Shown here: positions 9,211 to 16,560 of the stretch, piece after piece
How the letters are laid out: each line of letters begins with the position of its first letter
How positions within the stretch are numbered: position 1 is the stretch's first letter
Origin: Pseudomonas triticifolii
GTDB lineage: Bacteria; Pseudomonadota; Gammaproteobacteria; Pseudomonadales; Pseudomonadaceae
Reading direction: 5' to 3'
NCBI RefSeq assembly: GCF_014358015.1
Contig: NZ_JACONV010000032.1
Span: 1 to 43,226 of the forward strand
DNA: 43,226 nt
Made by a program: the position numbers and the translations under genes
Notes under the pieces: model-generated
Database searches by the model: none
The model's input: the letters and a program-made list of their open reading frames with translations, nothing else
Told to the model about the DNA's origin: nothing

Positions 9211-10218
9211 TCAGGCAACTGCCTGAATCACACTTAGACTCGAGTTTCTGATCTGATCTGATCTGATCTGATCTGATCTGATCTGACTTGACCTGACAAA
9301 CTCAATGGGACGCACTGGCTTTCGAGTAGCCTCTACGTAAGAAGGTGGAGGCGACTCCAGCTCAAACAACTGATTGTAGGTCGGTGGCGGCAGGTCATCA
9401 GGAGAATCAGGGTGTCTAGAAATAGCGTTCCTACGACCTTGCCCCGCGCCATGCCTTGGCCTCGCGCCATACCTTGGCCCCACAGGTAATGCAGAGGGTC
9501 TTGATGCGGCTCTTTTGACAAGCGCCGCACCGACCGAACCGCCTAGTACTGCCACGCCCAGGGCTGCAGTCACGATCCCCGCTATCATCAGTGGCTTGGC
9601 GAGTTCCGGGTTTGACTCTTTAGTCGCCGCGCTGGCTACAGCGCTTCCAATACCAGCAGTCGTGAGTATCAAGCCTGCTATAGCCCCTAGTGAAATGAAA
9701 CTCAAATGCCCCGTCGGATCGATGCGGTTAATCGGATCCCCCACACAATAGGCATACGCATTCACCCCGCCCTTACCGAACGGGCTCAGACTGTCCGGGC
9801 TATTGAAGCGCATCAGCGTCGGGTTAAAGGCGCGATAACCATTGCCCAGCACGTAATGGCCGGTCACCCGCTCGGGTTGTGCGCCGGTGAAACCCGGCAG
9901 CGCAGCGCCAGACAAGTCAGCTTCACGATGGCCGTAAGGCGAATAAGCGATATCGGTCTGTTGCGCTGCGGTGGTCACACCCAGAGCGCTGTTCTGCTGG
10001 TCCGTGGCGATCAGACCGATAGACTCTCCATCGGCATCCCGATTGCGTTGCGCTAACAGATGGCCGCCTGCCTGGAGCACCGTCCATTGAAGACCTCCCT
10101 GCAGCTCAGTGATCATTCGTCTTTCGCAGTAGAAGCGTTGGGTGAGTGCCTGAGCCAAGGGGCCCAGTGTGGCGATTCGATCCAGCGGATCGTAGGTGTA
10201 GGTGCAAAGAATGGTCAT
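9211..10218 (-). CDS. Small RHS repeat-associated core protein with a variable, PPxY- and repeat-containing tail
   Basis: About 335 residues. ATG 10218 is preferred since AGGGA lies about seven bases upstream. Residues about 8-171 carry the RHS core: YDPLDR, YSPYGHRE, PGFTG, YVLGNGYRAFNPTLMRFNSPDS, PFGKGGVNAYAYC and GDPINRIDPTGH. After the core come two hydrophobic segments (about 175-196 and 208-234). The tail contains two PPxY motifs (278-281 and 291-294), an 18-bp DNA repeat encoding PRYGAR/PRHGAG and an (SDQIR)n stretch encoded by a 5-bp microsatellite. RHS cores in larger proteins form a shell around a C-terminal toxin. This short form has no recognisable nuclease or deaminase domain; a membrane-active tail is possible. 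Paired with a paralogue at 10413-11414. Confidence 0.8.
   Translation of the reverse strand: MTILCTYTYDPLDRIATLGPLAQALTQRFYCERRMITELQGGLQWTVLQAGGHLLAQRNRDADGESIGLIATDQQNSALGVTTAAQQTDIAYSPYGHREADLSGAALPGFTGAQPERVTGHYVLGNGYRAFNPTLMRFNSPDSLSPFGKGGVNAYAYCVGDPINRIDPTGHLSFISLGAIAGLILTTAGIGSAVASAATKESNPELAKPLMIAGIVTAALGVAVLGGSVGAALVKRAASRPSALPVGPRYGARPRHGAGQGRRNAISRHPDSPDDLPPPTYNQLFELESPPPSYVEATRKPVRPIEFVRSSQIRSDQIRSDQIRNSSLSVIQAVA
9247..9286. repeat. Pentanucleotide microsatellite (TCTGA)x8 inside the RHS gene
   Basis: Eight perfect copies of TCTGA (TCAGA on the coding minus strand) are followed by two degenerate copies (CTTGA, CCTGA). Because 5 is not a multiple of 3, each slip changes the reading frame for the last residues of the RHS protein. 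In the current frame three units encode SDQIR, and the protein ends soon after. Confidence 0.95.
9445..9480. repeat. Two tandem 18-bp units in the RHS tail
   Basis: CGCGCCATGCCTTGGCCT is followed directly by CGCGCCATACCTTGGCCC (two mismatches), with a 9-base partial unit before them. The repeat is in frame and encodes six-residue units of G, A, R, P and H/Y. It marks the tail as repeat-driven and low-complexity. Confidence 0.9.
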
Positions 10219-10246
10219 GATCATGTCCCTATGATTAAGACAGAAC

Positions 10247-10345
10247 TCAAGCGTGCGCCGGCCCGCTGTGCAGGTCCACTGATAGAAACACCAACGCAGC
10301 AGCGGCAAGGCCGAGCGCAAACAAACCTGATGGACGAGCAGGCAT
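10247..10345 (-). pseudogene. Relic duplicate of the triA start (ribosome site plus signal peptide)
   Basis: Bases about 10291-10362 match the first part of triA (about 8888-8962) at roughly 85% by eye, including the spaced ribosome-binding region, ATG and the residues MPARPS.L..LGLAAA. After about 17 codons the match is lost and the frame runs on to a stop, giving a 32-residue peptide. It lies between the two RHS genes, 28 bases before the downstream RHS start. It is best read as debris of a rearrangement that placed an RHS module upstream of triA twice; it might still be translated. Confidence 0.75.
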
Positions 10346-10412
10346 GCAGACGCCTTTTACGGCTGGCGGCAATGGAAGCCTCTTGAGCGTCCCGGTGTTG
10401 TTCGAATCCAGG

Positions 10413-11414
10413 TCAGAGCCTTGTTTCTTCCACAAGCTCATTACCCCGCACGCTCGCGGATTGGCTACTGATGCTGCCGGTCGTCTGGACGCCAATGGTG
10501 CGTCGGAGGGGGCTGACTGCTGCGGCAGTCGCACGCCCGGCCGTACGTTTTGCCATTTCGGCGCGAGCGAAATTAAATCCCCGAAAACCCAGCGTGGAAA
10601 GGCTCAGTGCCACCGCAAGTCCGGCCAGAGGCTGTTGCAGCGGTGAGTCGGGGGCCACGTTTTTGACAACGAACGCGGAGCCCCAGACAGCACCGGCGGT
10701 CACTGCGCCTACTGCGACGACAGCCGAAAGCTTCTCGCTTGTATTGGCTGGCCGTCTGGGCGCGGGTGATGGCGGGCTCACGTCGGCGGCCGGAGGTTTC
10801 GTTTTTACCCCTTTGAACACTGCTTTCAACGAGGGCCGAGCCATTGCCAGACCGATTCCAGCCGTCGCCAGACCAGCACCGATATAGGCAGCCGATAGCA
10901 CAGTATCAAGCCAATCATGTCCTCCGGGGTCGCTTCGATTGACAGGGTCCCCGGCGCAATAACCGTAAGCGTTCAGCCCGCCCTTGCCAAAAGGACTCAC
11001 GCTGTCGGGGCTGTTGAAACGCATCAGGATCGGGCTGTAGGCACGATAGCCATTGCCCAGCAGATAACGGTTGGTCACAGGGTCTGCAAACTCACCGTTG
11101 AAACCCGGCAGGCTGGCCAGCCGCTCACGATGCCCATAGGGCGTATAGGCCATGCTGGCTGGATCTCCGGCTACCGAAGCACTCAGTACACTGTGTTGTC
11201 GGTCAGACGTGAGCAGCGCAGTACTGGAGGATTTACAGGCAAACCATTGATGTTCATGACGCAGAAAACTGCGGTGTTTGCCTCCCTGAACTTCGGTTGC
11301 CAGCGTGTCGGCTTTATAAAAGCCTTGAGTGATGGCGCCAGCCAAAGGCGCACGGCTCGCGAGCCTGTCCAGAGGGTCGTAGTGATAGCGGCAAACGGTG
11401 ACGTGCTGCGGCAT
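10413..11414 (-). CDS. Small RHS repeat-associated core protein, first of a pair
   Basis: About 333 residues. ATG 11414 has GAGGA about six bases upstream. The core (about residues 12-166) has YDPLDR, YTPYGHRE, PGFNGEF, YLLGNGYRAYSPILMRFNSPDS, PFGKGGLNAYGYC and GDPVNRSDPGGH. It aligns along its whole length with the core of the protein at 9211-10218, while the C-termini are unrelated. The C-terminal part has hydrophobic helices (about 171-192, 230-252 and 259-277) and ends in a short charged tail. No known toxin fold is recognised. It lies 106 bases behind a small helical protein gene on the same strand. Confidence 0.8.
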   Translation of the reverse strand: MPQHVTVCRYHYDPLDRLASRAPLAGAITQGFYKADTLATEVQGGKHRSFLRHEHQWFACKSSSTALLTSDRQHSVLSASVAGDPASMAYTPYGHRERLASLPGFNGEFADPVTNRYLLGNGYRAYSPILMRFNSPDSVSPFGKGGLNAYGYCAGDPVNRSDPGGHDWLDTVLSAAYIGAGLATAGIGLAMARPSLKAVFKGVKTKPPAADVSPPSPAPRRPANTSEKLSAVVAVGAVTAGAVWGSAFVVKNVAPDSPLQQPLAGLAVALSLSTLGFRGFNFARAEMAKRTAGRATAAAVSPLRRTIGVQTTGSISSQSASVRGNELVEETRL

Positions 11415-11520
11415 GACGAGTCCTCGGGAGGTTGAGCGCAGTGCGTGCAAGCGACGCCATTACCATGAACCGCTGGGCAGGCCTTAACTACTCGTAAAAA
11501 TAATAGGCTCGTCGTAGCGT

Positions 11521-11733
11521 TCAACGGCTGGCCACATCCTCCAGCGAATGATCAAGCCGGGTTCTGGCGATGTCGATGAGGTGGACCACCGAGAACGCCA
11601 GATCGCGTTTCGCGCCACTGAGGGCGTCGCCGGTTTCGTAGGCGGCCGCAGAGGCGCAGCGCAGTATGTCGCTGACCTGTATCAGGGAGTCTTCAAGGGA
11701 TTTGTGAGGAGGAGCGGGTGTTGAGCTGGTCAT
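11521..11733 (-). CDS. Small helical protein of unknown function (DUF3077/DUF6124-like)
   Basis: The product is about 70 residues from ATG 11733 (MTSSTPAPPHKS). It has no signal peptide or membrane segment and should be mostly alpha-helical (LEDSLIQVSDILRCASAAAY and FSVVHLIDIARTRLDHSLED). The pattern recalls the small Pseudomonas DUF3077/DUF6124 proteins, but I cannot assign it with certainty. It precedes the first RHS gene on the same strand and follows a long structured leader. A role as partner or immunity factor for the RHS proteins is possible from position only. Confidence 0.6.
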   Translation of the reverse strand: MTSSTPAPPHKSLEDSLIQVSDILRCASAAAYETGDALSGAKRDLAFSVVHLIDIARTRLDHSLEDVASR

Positions 11734-11946
11734 TGCTGTGGTCTCTACTGGTAAGGCCACCTCGCATTCGCTGCTAAACGAACAAGGGTGGCGGCTTTGA
11801 CGCGGGTTAGCAGACCGGTAGAGAACACGAAACCCGGCGCACCCGAAGGTGCCCCACGCAAAGCCGCCATCAAGCGGTTCTTGAATTCATGACTCTAAAC
11901 AGGCTGCTAAACCCGATCGCTGAAACTCAGCGACCGACGCAGCCTA
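11734..11946 (-). promoter_or_regulatory. Structured leader RNA upstream of the small helical protein gene
   Basis: On the minus strand this stretch folds into nested stems. AGGCTG/CAGCCT encloses the stem CGCTGA/TCAGCG. GGCGGCTTTG (11869-11860) pairs with CAAAGCCGCC, and inside this GCACC-TTCG-GGTGC forms a perfect tetraloop hairpin next to a CCGG/CCGG stem and a GGGTT/AACCC pairing. The word GTTTAGCAGC occurs twice as a direct repeat. It ends just before the start codon of the small protein. A 41-codon open frame lies within it. It could be a cis-acting RNA; no named Rfam family is recognised. Confidence 0.5.
11745..11870 (-). CDS. Possible 41-residue leader peptide
   Basis: ATG 11870 opens a 41-codon frame (MAALRGAPSGAPGFVFSTGL and on) that stops 11 bases before the start of the downstream small protein gene. 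Its codons are Pseudomonas-like, but the frame lies inside a self-complementary RNA region and has no good ribosome site. It may be a translated leader or a by-product of the structure. Confidence 0.25.
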   Translation of the reverse strand: MAALRGAPSGAPGFVFSTGLLTRVKAATLVRLAANARWPYQ

Positions 11947-12006
11947 GTGTCCAGAATTCATGTGCACAAGGGCCCGGGATTTTCTAGGAAAGTTCGTACT
12001 GATGAA

Positions 12007-12046
12007 AGGGAATTCCCTGAAGGACAGGTCCTTCAAAACCGGTTTT
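12007..12046. other. Three abutting perfect palindromes
   Basis: AGGGAATTCCCT (12007-12018), GAAGGACAGGTCCTTC (12019-12034; 7-bp arms with a 2-base centre) and AAAACCGGTTTT (12035-12046) follow one another with no bases between. A fifth T follows the last one. The block is about 60 bases upstream (minus strand) of the structured leader, so it may be an operator cluster or a terminator stack. Confidence 0.8.
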
Positions 12047-12117
12047 TCGTTAGCTTAAGTAACACATACGCTCCAACACACAAGGCGCGGAACGCGCGTT
12101 TATTGTCAAACACAGAT

Positions 12118-12576
12118 CGCGCAGCAAACACCGAACGTCGTGGGAGCGAGCTTGCTCGCGAAGGCATTGGCACAAAGCCTGAAGATGCAGCGCCAGGCCA
12201 ATCGCTTTCGTGAGCAAGCTCACTCCCACCAGCTTGCGTTCAGCCAGCAGGTTTAACTGAATCTGACGCGCAGGCTTTACATAGCGCTGTCGCGCAGCAA
12301 ACACCGGGCGTCGTGGGAGCGAGCTTGCTCGCGAAGGCAGCGGCACACACTCTGAAGATGCAGCGCCTGGCCAATCGCTTTCGTGAGCAAGCTCACTCCC
12401 ACCAGCTTGCGTTCAGCCAGCAGGTTTAACTGAATCTAACGCGCAGGCTTTACATAGCGCTGTCGCGCAGCAAACACCGGGCGTCGTGGGAGCGAGCTTG
12501 CTCGCGAAGGCAGCGGCACACACTCTGAAGATGCAGCGCCTGGCCAATCGCTTTCGTGAACAAGCTCACTCCCACC
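12118..12576. repeat. 173-bp tandem array of a REP-containing composite element (2.7 copies)
   Basis: Copies begin at 12118, 12291 and 12464, exactly 173 bp apart; the last is truncated at 12576. Each holds GTGGGAGCGAGCTTGCTCGC, a spacer with GAAGATGCAGCG, the opposite arm GTGAGCAAGCTCACTCCCAC, then the linker TTCAGCCAGCAGGTTTAACT and the flank GCTGTCGCGCAGCAAACACC. Copies two and three are nearly identical. One more copy lies in reverse orientation at 16561-16693. The surrounding bases 11947-12665 hold no supported gene. Confidence 0.92.
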
Positions 12577-12665
12577 GAATCGCTTTTCTTCAGTGGGTTA
12601 CAACGGGCTGCTCGCCGTGACGCCCGCCCATTCAGCGAGCGCGCTCACGCCTACATCTCCGGCAC

Positions 12666-13685
12666 TCAACTGCCTGCACCACCGTGCGCCTCTTCGAAGA
12701 AGTAATCTTTCCAGCTCGCGGCCTTATTCTTCAGCACGCCCAATTCGTGCAGCTTCTCGGCGTAGATGAAGGTGCGCTGTGGGGTGATGGTGAAGTCGAT
12801 TTCAGGGTCGGAGACGATCTTCTCCACCAGCGGCAATGGCAATTTGGACTGCTCGACGCGGATGTAGGTTTGCGCAGCCGCTGGCTTGTCGGCCTTGATG
12901 ATCTTCTCGGCCTCGGCCAGTGCGTCGTAGAACGCCTTGTAGGTCTTGGGGTTTTCGTCGTGGAATTTCTGGGTGGTGTAGAGCACGTTGAAGCTGGCCT
13001 GACCGCCCAGCACGTCATAGGAGCTGAGCACCTTGTGCACGTTCGGGTTTTCCAGCGCCTGATACTGGAACGGCGGGCTGGAGAAGTGCGAGTTGATTTC
13101 CGAGCCGCCCGCGAGCAACGCAGCGGTGGCATCAGGGTGCGCGAGGCTGACCGAGATGTTGTCGAATTTCTTGTAGTTGGCGTCACCGAACACCTTGGCG
13201 GTCTCGATCTGCAAGGTGCGCGACTGGAAACCCACGCCCGCGGCCGGTACTGCGATGCGGTCCTTGTCGGTGAAATCCTTGATGGTTTTCACGTCGGGAT
13301 TATTGGTCAGCAGGTAGTTGGGCATCGAGCCCAGCGAGGCGATGGCCTTGACGTTCTGCTTGCCCTTGGTGCGGTCCCAGACGGTCAGCATCGGCGGCAC
13401 GCCCGCCGACACCACGTCTAGCGCGCCCGCCAGCAACGCCTCGTTCATGGCCGTTGCACCGGAGATGCTGTTCCAGTCGACCTTAATGTCGAGGCCCTGC
13501 TCCTTGCCATGCTTTTCGATCAGTTTCTGATCACGCACCACGTCGAGAATCAGGTAACCGATGCCGAACTGCTGGGCGATGCTGATCTTGCCTTCGGCCT
13601 GCGCGCCGCTGCTGAGCAGCGCGCCGAACAGACCGAGTGTTGCTGCCAGTGCCGTCAGCACCGGACGCTTGAAAGGAGTTGCCAT
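12666..13685 (-). CDS. ABC transporter periplasmic binding protein, sulfonate/sulfate-ester type
   Basis: About 339 residues from ATG 13685, with a signal peptide cut after SSGAQA. The mature protein (KISIAQQFGIGYLILDVVRD, then SGATAMNEALLAGALDVVSAG) has the SsuA/TauA/NMT1-like pattern of binding proteins for sulfonates and related organosulfur compounds. It is the last gene of a four-gene operon led by a TauD-like dioxygenase. The order dioxygenase-ATPase-permease-binding protein is like the P. aeruginosa PA2310-PA2307 region as I recall it. The likely ligand is a sulfonate or sulfate ester; taurine itself is not shown. Confidence 0.85.
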   Translation of the reverse strand: MATPFKRPVLTALAATLGLFGALLSSGAQAEGKISIAQQFGIGYLILDVVRDQKLIEKHGKEQGLDIKVDWNSISGATAMNEALLAGALDVVSAGVPPMLTVWDRTKGKQNVKAIASLGSMPNYLLTNNPDVKTIKDFTDKDRIAVPAAGVGFQSRTLQIETAKVFGDANYKKFDNISVSLAHPDATAALLAGGSEINSHFSSPPFQYQALENPNVHKVLSSYDVLGGQASFNVLYTTQKFHDENPKTYKAFYDALAEAEKIIKADKPAAAQTYIRVEQSKLPLPLVEKIVSDPEIDFTITPQRTFIYAEKLHELGVLKNKAASWKDYFFEEAHGGAGS

Positions 13686-13730
13686 GAAGTGCTCACCGTA
13701 GTGGTTCAAAAAGTGGTTGTGAAGGTTGCT

Positions 13731-14597
13731 TCAGCGCTGCATGCCCCAGCGCTTGACGGTCAGACGCTCGATGTTGGCGAACAACAGGTTCTCCACCAGC
13801 AGGCCGATGAGGATCACGGCAGCCAGCCCGGCAAACACCTTGTCCGTGTACAGCTCGTTGCGGTTCTGAAAGATGTACCAGCCCAGCCCGCCTTTGCCGG
13901 ACGACGCACCGAACACCAGTTCGGCAGCAATCAGCGTGCGCCAGGCAAACGCCCAGCCGATTTTCAGGCCTGCGAGGATCGACGGCAGTGCAGCCGGGAT
14001 CAGGATGTGCCAGACAAAGCGCAGCCCTTTGAGCCCATAGTTGCGACCGGCCATGCGCTGCGTTTCCGAAACACCGAGAAAGCCCGCGTAGGTATTGAGC
14101 GCCAGCGCCCATAGCACCGAATGCACCAGCACGAAAATCAGGCTGTTCTGCCCCAGCCCGAACCACAGCAGCGCCAGCGGCAGCAGCGCAATGGCGGGCA
14201 GCGGGTTGAACATGGCGGTCAAGGTGCCAAGCAGGTCGCGTCCCAGTTGGGTGGACACTGCCAGCGTGGTCAGACCGAACGCCAGAACGATGCCGATCAG
14301 ATACCCCTGAATCAGCACCGTCAAAGAGATCCAGACCTTGCCCGGCAGTTCGCCGCTGACAATGCCGTCGTAAAAAGCAGCGGCGGTCTGCAGAAAGCTG
14401 GGCAGCAGCAGGTCGTTGTTCTGAAGGCGTGCAGCGAGTTCCCAGATCACGGCCAGCGCGACCATGATCACGGTCTTGCGCACCCAGCTCAGTTGCCAGA
14501 TGCGCTGGGCCAACGGCAGATCGCGGGCCAGGTCTTCCTGGGTGAAGGGCTGCAGCGTGATTTCGTATTCTTCGCGAGCGGGAGGTGCGAGGCTCAT
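13731..14597 (-). CDS. ABC transporter permease, SsuC/TauC-like
   Basis: A 288-residue inner-membrane protein. A soluble N-terminal 40 residues is followed by about six hydrophobic segments. The EAA-type loop region (YGLKGLRFVWHILIPAALPS) is near the centre. It is a member of the BPD_transp_1 family close to sulfonate and nitrate permeases. It lies 45 bases before the binding protein gene and 54 bases after the ATPase gene, all on the same strand, so it forms the membrane pore of this importer. Confidence 0.88.
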   Translation of the reverse strand: MSLAPPAREEYEITLQPFTQEDLARDLPLAQRIWQLSWVRKTVIMVALAVIWELAARLQNNDLLLPSFLQTAAAFYDGIVSGELPGKVWISLTVLIQGYLIGIVLAFGLTTLAVSTQLGRDLLGTLTAMFNPLPAIALLPLALLWFGLGQNSLIFVLVHSVLWALALNTYAGFLGVSETQRMAGRNYGLKGLRFVWHILIPAALPSILAGLKIGWAFAWRTLIAAELVFGASSGKGGLGWYIFQNRNELYTDKVFAGLAAVILIGLLVENLLFANIERLTVKRWGMQR

Positions 14598-14651
14598 GGT
14601 GTTCGATTCCCTGGTGTTAGGTAGAGCGCGGAGCGCAGAGCGTGGGAACGA

Positions 14652-15533
14652 TCAGTACGCGATACGGATGTCCTGAAAATTCAGTTCTTCATCGCCCTGC
14701 CCTGCTTCATCTTCATCGAACAACAGGCGATGAATGCGTTGCGCAGTCTGTTGAAAACCGACGCCGCCAAGGCTTTTCAGATCGTATTGATGGCTGTTGA
14801 TCTCGGCACGCACGCGGCCCGGATGCGGTGACAGCAGCAGAATGCGATTGCCCACCACCAATGCTTCCTCGATGGAGTGCGTGACGAACAGCAGGGTGAA
14901 GCGCACTTCGTCCCACAACTCCAGCAGCTCTTCCTGCATCTTGCGACGGGTCAGGGCATCGAGCGCGGCGAAGGGTTCGTCCATCAGCAGGATTTTCGGT
15001 TGCATCGCCAGCGCCCGGGCGATGGCCACGCGTGCTTTCATGCCGCCGGACAAGGTGTGTGGATACGCGTCGGCAAAGGCGCTGAGCCCGACCTTTTCCA
15101 GGTAATAGCGCGCACGCTCCAGCGCCTCGGGACGCTTCAAGGTGCGCGACGCCAGCAGCGGAAACATGACGTTCTCGATCACGGTTTTCCAGGGCGGCAA
15201 CTGGTCGAACTCTTGAAACACCACAATGCGGTCAGGCCCAGGCTCGCGCACCGTGTTGCCCGCCAGCCTGATCTCGCCTTCGCTGGGCTGAATGAAACCG
15301 GCCACCGCCTTGAGCAGCGTGGATTTGCCACAACCCGAGGGGCCGAGCAGGACGAAACGGTCAGCCGGGTCGACTTCAAAACTGACTTGATGCGTCGCCC
15401 GCACCACGCGCTCGGGCGTGCGGTATTCGAGGCTGACGCCGCGAACCTGCAATAACGCTTCAGTGGTGTGCTGAGCAGCCAATTGCGAGGGGGTGTTCTG
15501 GCTAGCCGTGTGGCTTTGCAGAGCAGCATTCAT
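14652..15533 (-). CDS. ABC transporter ATP-binding protein, TauB/SsuB-like
   Basis: A 293-residue ATPase. Walker A is GPSGCGKS, the Q-loop lies in VVFQEFDQLPPW, the signature is LSGGMKAR and Walker B is ILLMDEPFAALD, with the switch histidine in FVTHSIEEA. The N-terminal 25 residues are polar and not conserved. It starts 13 bases after the dioxygenase stop, so it is co-transcribed. It energises the adjacent permease and binding protein. Confidence 0.9.
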   Translation of the reverse strand: MNAALQSHTASQNTPSQLAAQHTTEALLQVRGVSLEYRTPERVVRATHQVSFEVDPADRFVLLGPSGCGKSTLLKAVAGFIQPSEGEIRLAGNTVREPGPDRIVVFQEFDQLPPWKTVIENVMFPLLASRTLKRPEALERARYYLEKVGLSAFADAYPHTLSGGMKARVAIARALAMQPKILLMDEPFAALDALTRRKMQEELLELWDEVRFTLLFVTHSIEEALVVGNRILLLSPHPGRVRAEINSHQYDLKSLGGVGFQQTAQRIHRLLFDEDEAGQGDEELNFQDIRIAY

Positions 15534-15546
15534 GAACGGTTCTCCA

Positions 15547-16443
15547 TCAGAACGGCGCTGAGCCTTGAATGGTCGTGCGATACAGCTTGCGTCGCAGGTG
15601 CGCCGGGCAGCCCGCCGCCAGATGGATCAGCGAGCGGTTGTCCCAGAACACCATGTCGTTGGGCTGCCACTGATGGCGATAGATGTGCTCGGGGCGAACG
15701 CTGTGCGCATGGATTTCGTTGAGAATCTGGCGGCTCTCGTCTTCCGGCAGGCCAAGAATGCGCGTGGTGAAACCCTCGCTGACGAACAGCGCCTTGCGAC
15801 CGTTTTCAGGGTGGGTGCGCACGATGGGGTGGCTCACTTCCACGACCTGCGCCAGTTGCTCGGCCGTCAGGGTCGGACGCCAATTGACCGCGTTGTGGCC
15901 CTCTGCATAACGCGCGGTGTAGCTGTGAACGGCAGAACGCCCTTCGACTGCATCGCGCAGGTGCTGCGGCAGCGTGTCCCAGGCTTGATGCATGTTTGCG
16001 AACAGTGTGTCACCGCCTTCGCTGGGCAATTCCTGCGCATGCAACATCGAACCCAGGCTCGGCAGTTCCTTGTACGACAGGTCCGAATGCCAGTACTTGC
16101 CTGCATCGCCCAGACCGACCGGCTGACCGTCTTCGACGATATTAGAGACGATCAGGATTTCCGGGTGGTTGGCGAGCAGGAACTGCTTGAGCACATGAAT
16201 CTGCAACACACCGAAACGGCGGCTGAAATCGATCTGCTGCTGCGGCGTGATGTGCTGATCGCGAAACACGATGACGTGGTAATCCAGATGCGCCTGATGA
16301 ACACGCGCGAAGTCGACGTCGTTCAGGGGACGGGACAGATCCAGCCCGACGATTTCAGCGCCCACCTTTTCGGCGAATGGACGTACCTCGAACGATTGCG
16401 ACGCGAGTGGTGCGGACGATGAAGCGAGGGAGGCTGCTGGCAT
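15547..16443 (-). CDS. TauD/TfdA-family 2-oxoglutarate Fe(II) dioxygenase
   Basis: About 298 residues from ATG 16443, chosen because GGAG lies five bases upstream; the 60 codons before it lack a start signal. The iron ligands fit HxD at His119 and Asp121 (YWHSDLSY) and the distal His274 (WDNRSLIHLA), with the 2-oxoglutarate arginine in LRRKLYRTT. Such enzymes hydroxylate the carbon next to a sulfonate or sulfate group and release sulfite or sulfate. Leading an importer operon, it should use the imported compound as a sulfur source. Taurine, alkylsulfonate or alkyl sulfate are all possible; residues alone do not decide. Confidence 0.87.
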   Translation of the reverse strand: MPAASLASSSAPLASQSFEVRPFAEKVGAEIVGLDLSRPLNDVDFARVHQAHLDYHVIVFRDQHITPQQQIDFSRRFGVLQIHVLKQFLLANHPEILIVSNIVEDGQPVGLGDAGKYWHSDLSYKELPSLGSMLHAQELPSEGGDTLFANMHQAWDTLPQHLRDAVEGRSAVHSYTARYAEGHNAVNWRPTLTAEQLAQVVEVSHPIVRTHPENGRKALFVSEGFTTRILGLPEDESRQILNEIHAHSVRPEHIYRHQWQPNDMVFWDNRSLIHLAAGCPAHLRRKLYRTTIQGSAPF

Positions 16444-16497
16444 GAGAACTCCGACTCCAGAATGTGACTGAGGTAGAGAACTGTATAGATATAAGAA

Positions 16498-16515
16498 ACG
16501 GAATTTAAATACCGT
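16498..16515. promoter_or_regulatory. AT-rich near-palindrome upstream of the tauD-like operon
   Basis: ACGGAATTTAAATACCGT is symmetric except for one pair and lies 55 bases before the dioxygenase start in an AT-rich island (16480-16530). This is a fitting place for an activator or promoter element. Related words stand upstream of the other sulfur genes in this window. CysB-type control is inferred, not shown. Confidence 0.4.
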
Positions 16516-16560
16516 TAGGGAATATGCATAGTGTGGAATGGGATAGCGTGCAGATCGTAA

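Noticed and set aside
10346..10534. Extension of the triA relic frame upstream into the first RHS gene
   Set aside because: It is antisense-free but out of frame with the RHS gene and has no homology; only the part from ATG 10345 resembles triA.
9211..11414. Recognisable polymorphic toxin domain with an immunity gene
   Set aside because: No nuclease, deaminase or pore-forming signature could be assigned to either tail, and no confident immunity gene follows; the small protein at 11521 lies upstream, not downstream.
12118..12576. Possible CRISPR array
   Set aside because: The unit is 173 bp with identical 'spacers'; there are no short repeats with unique spacers and no cas genes.
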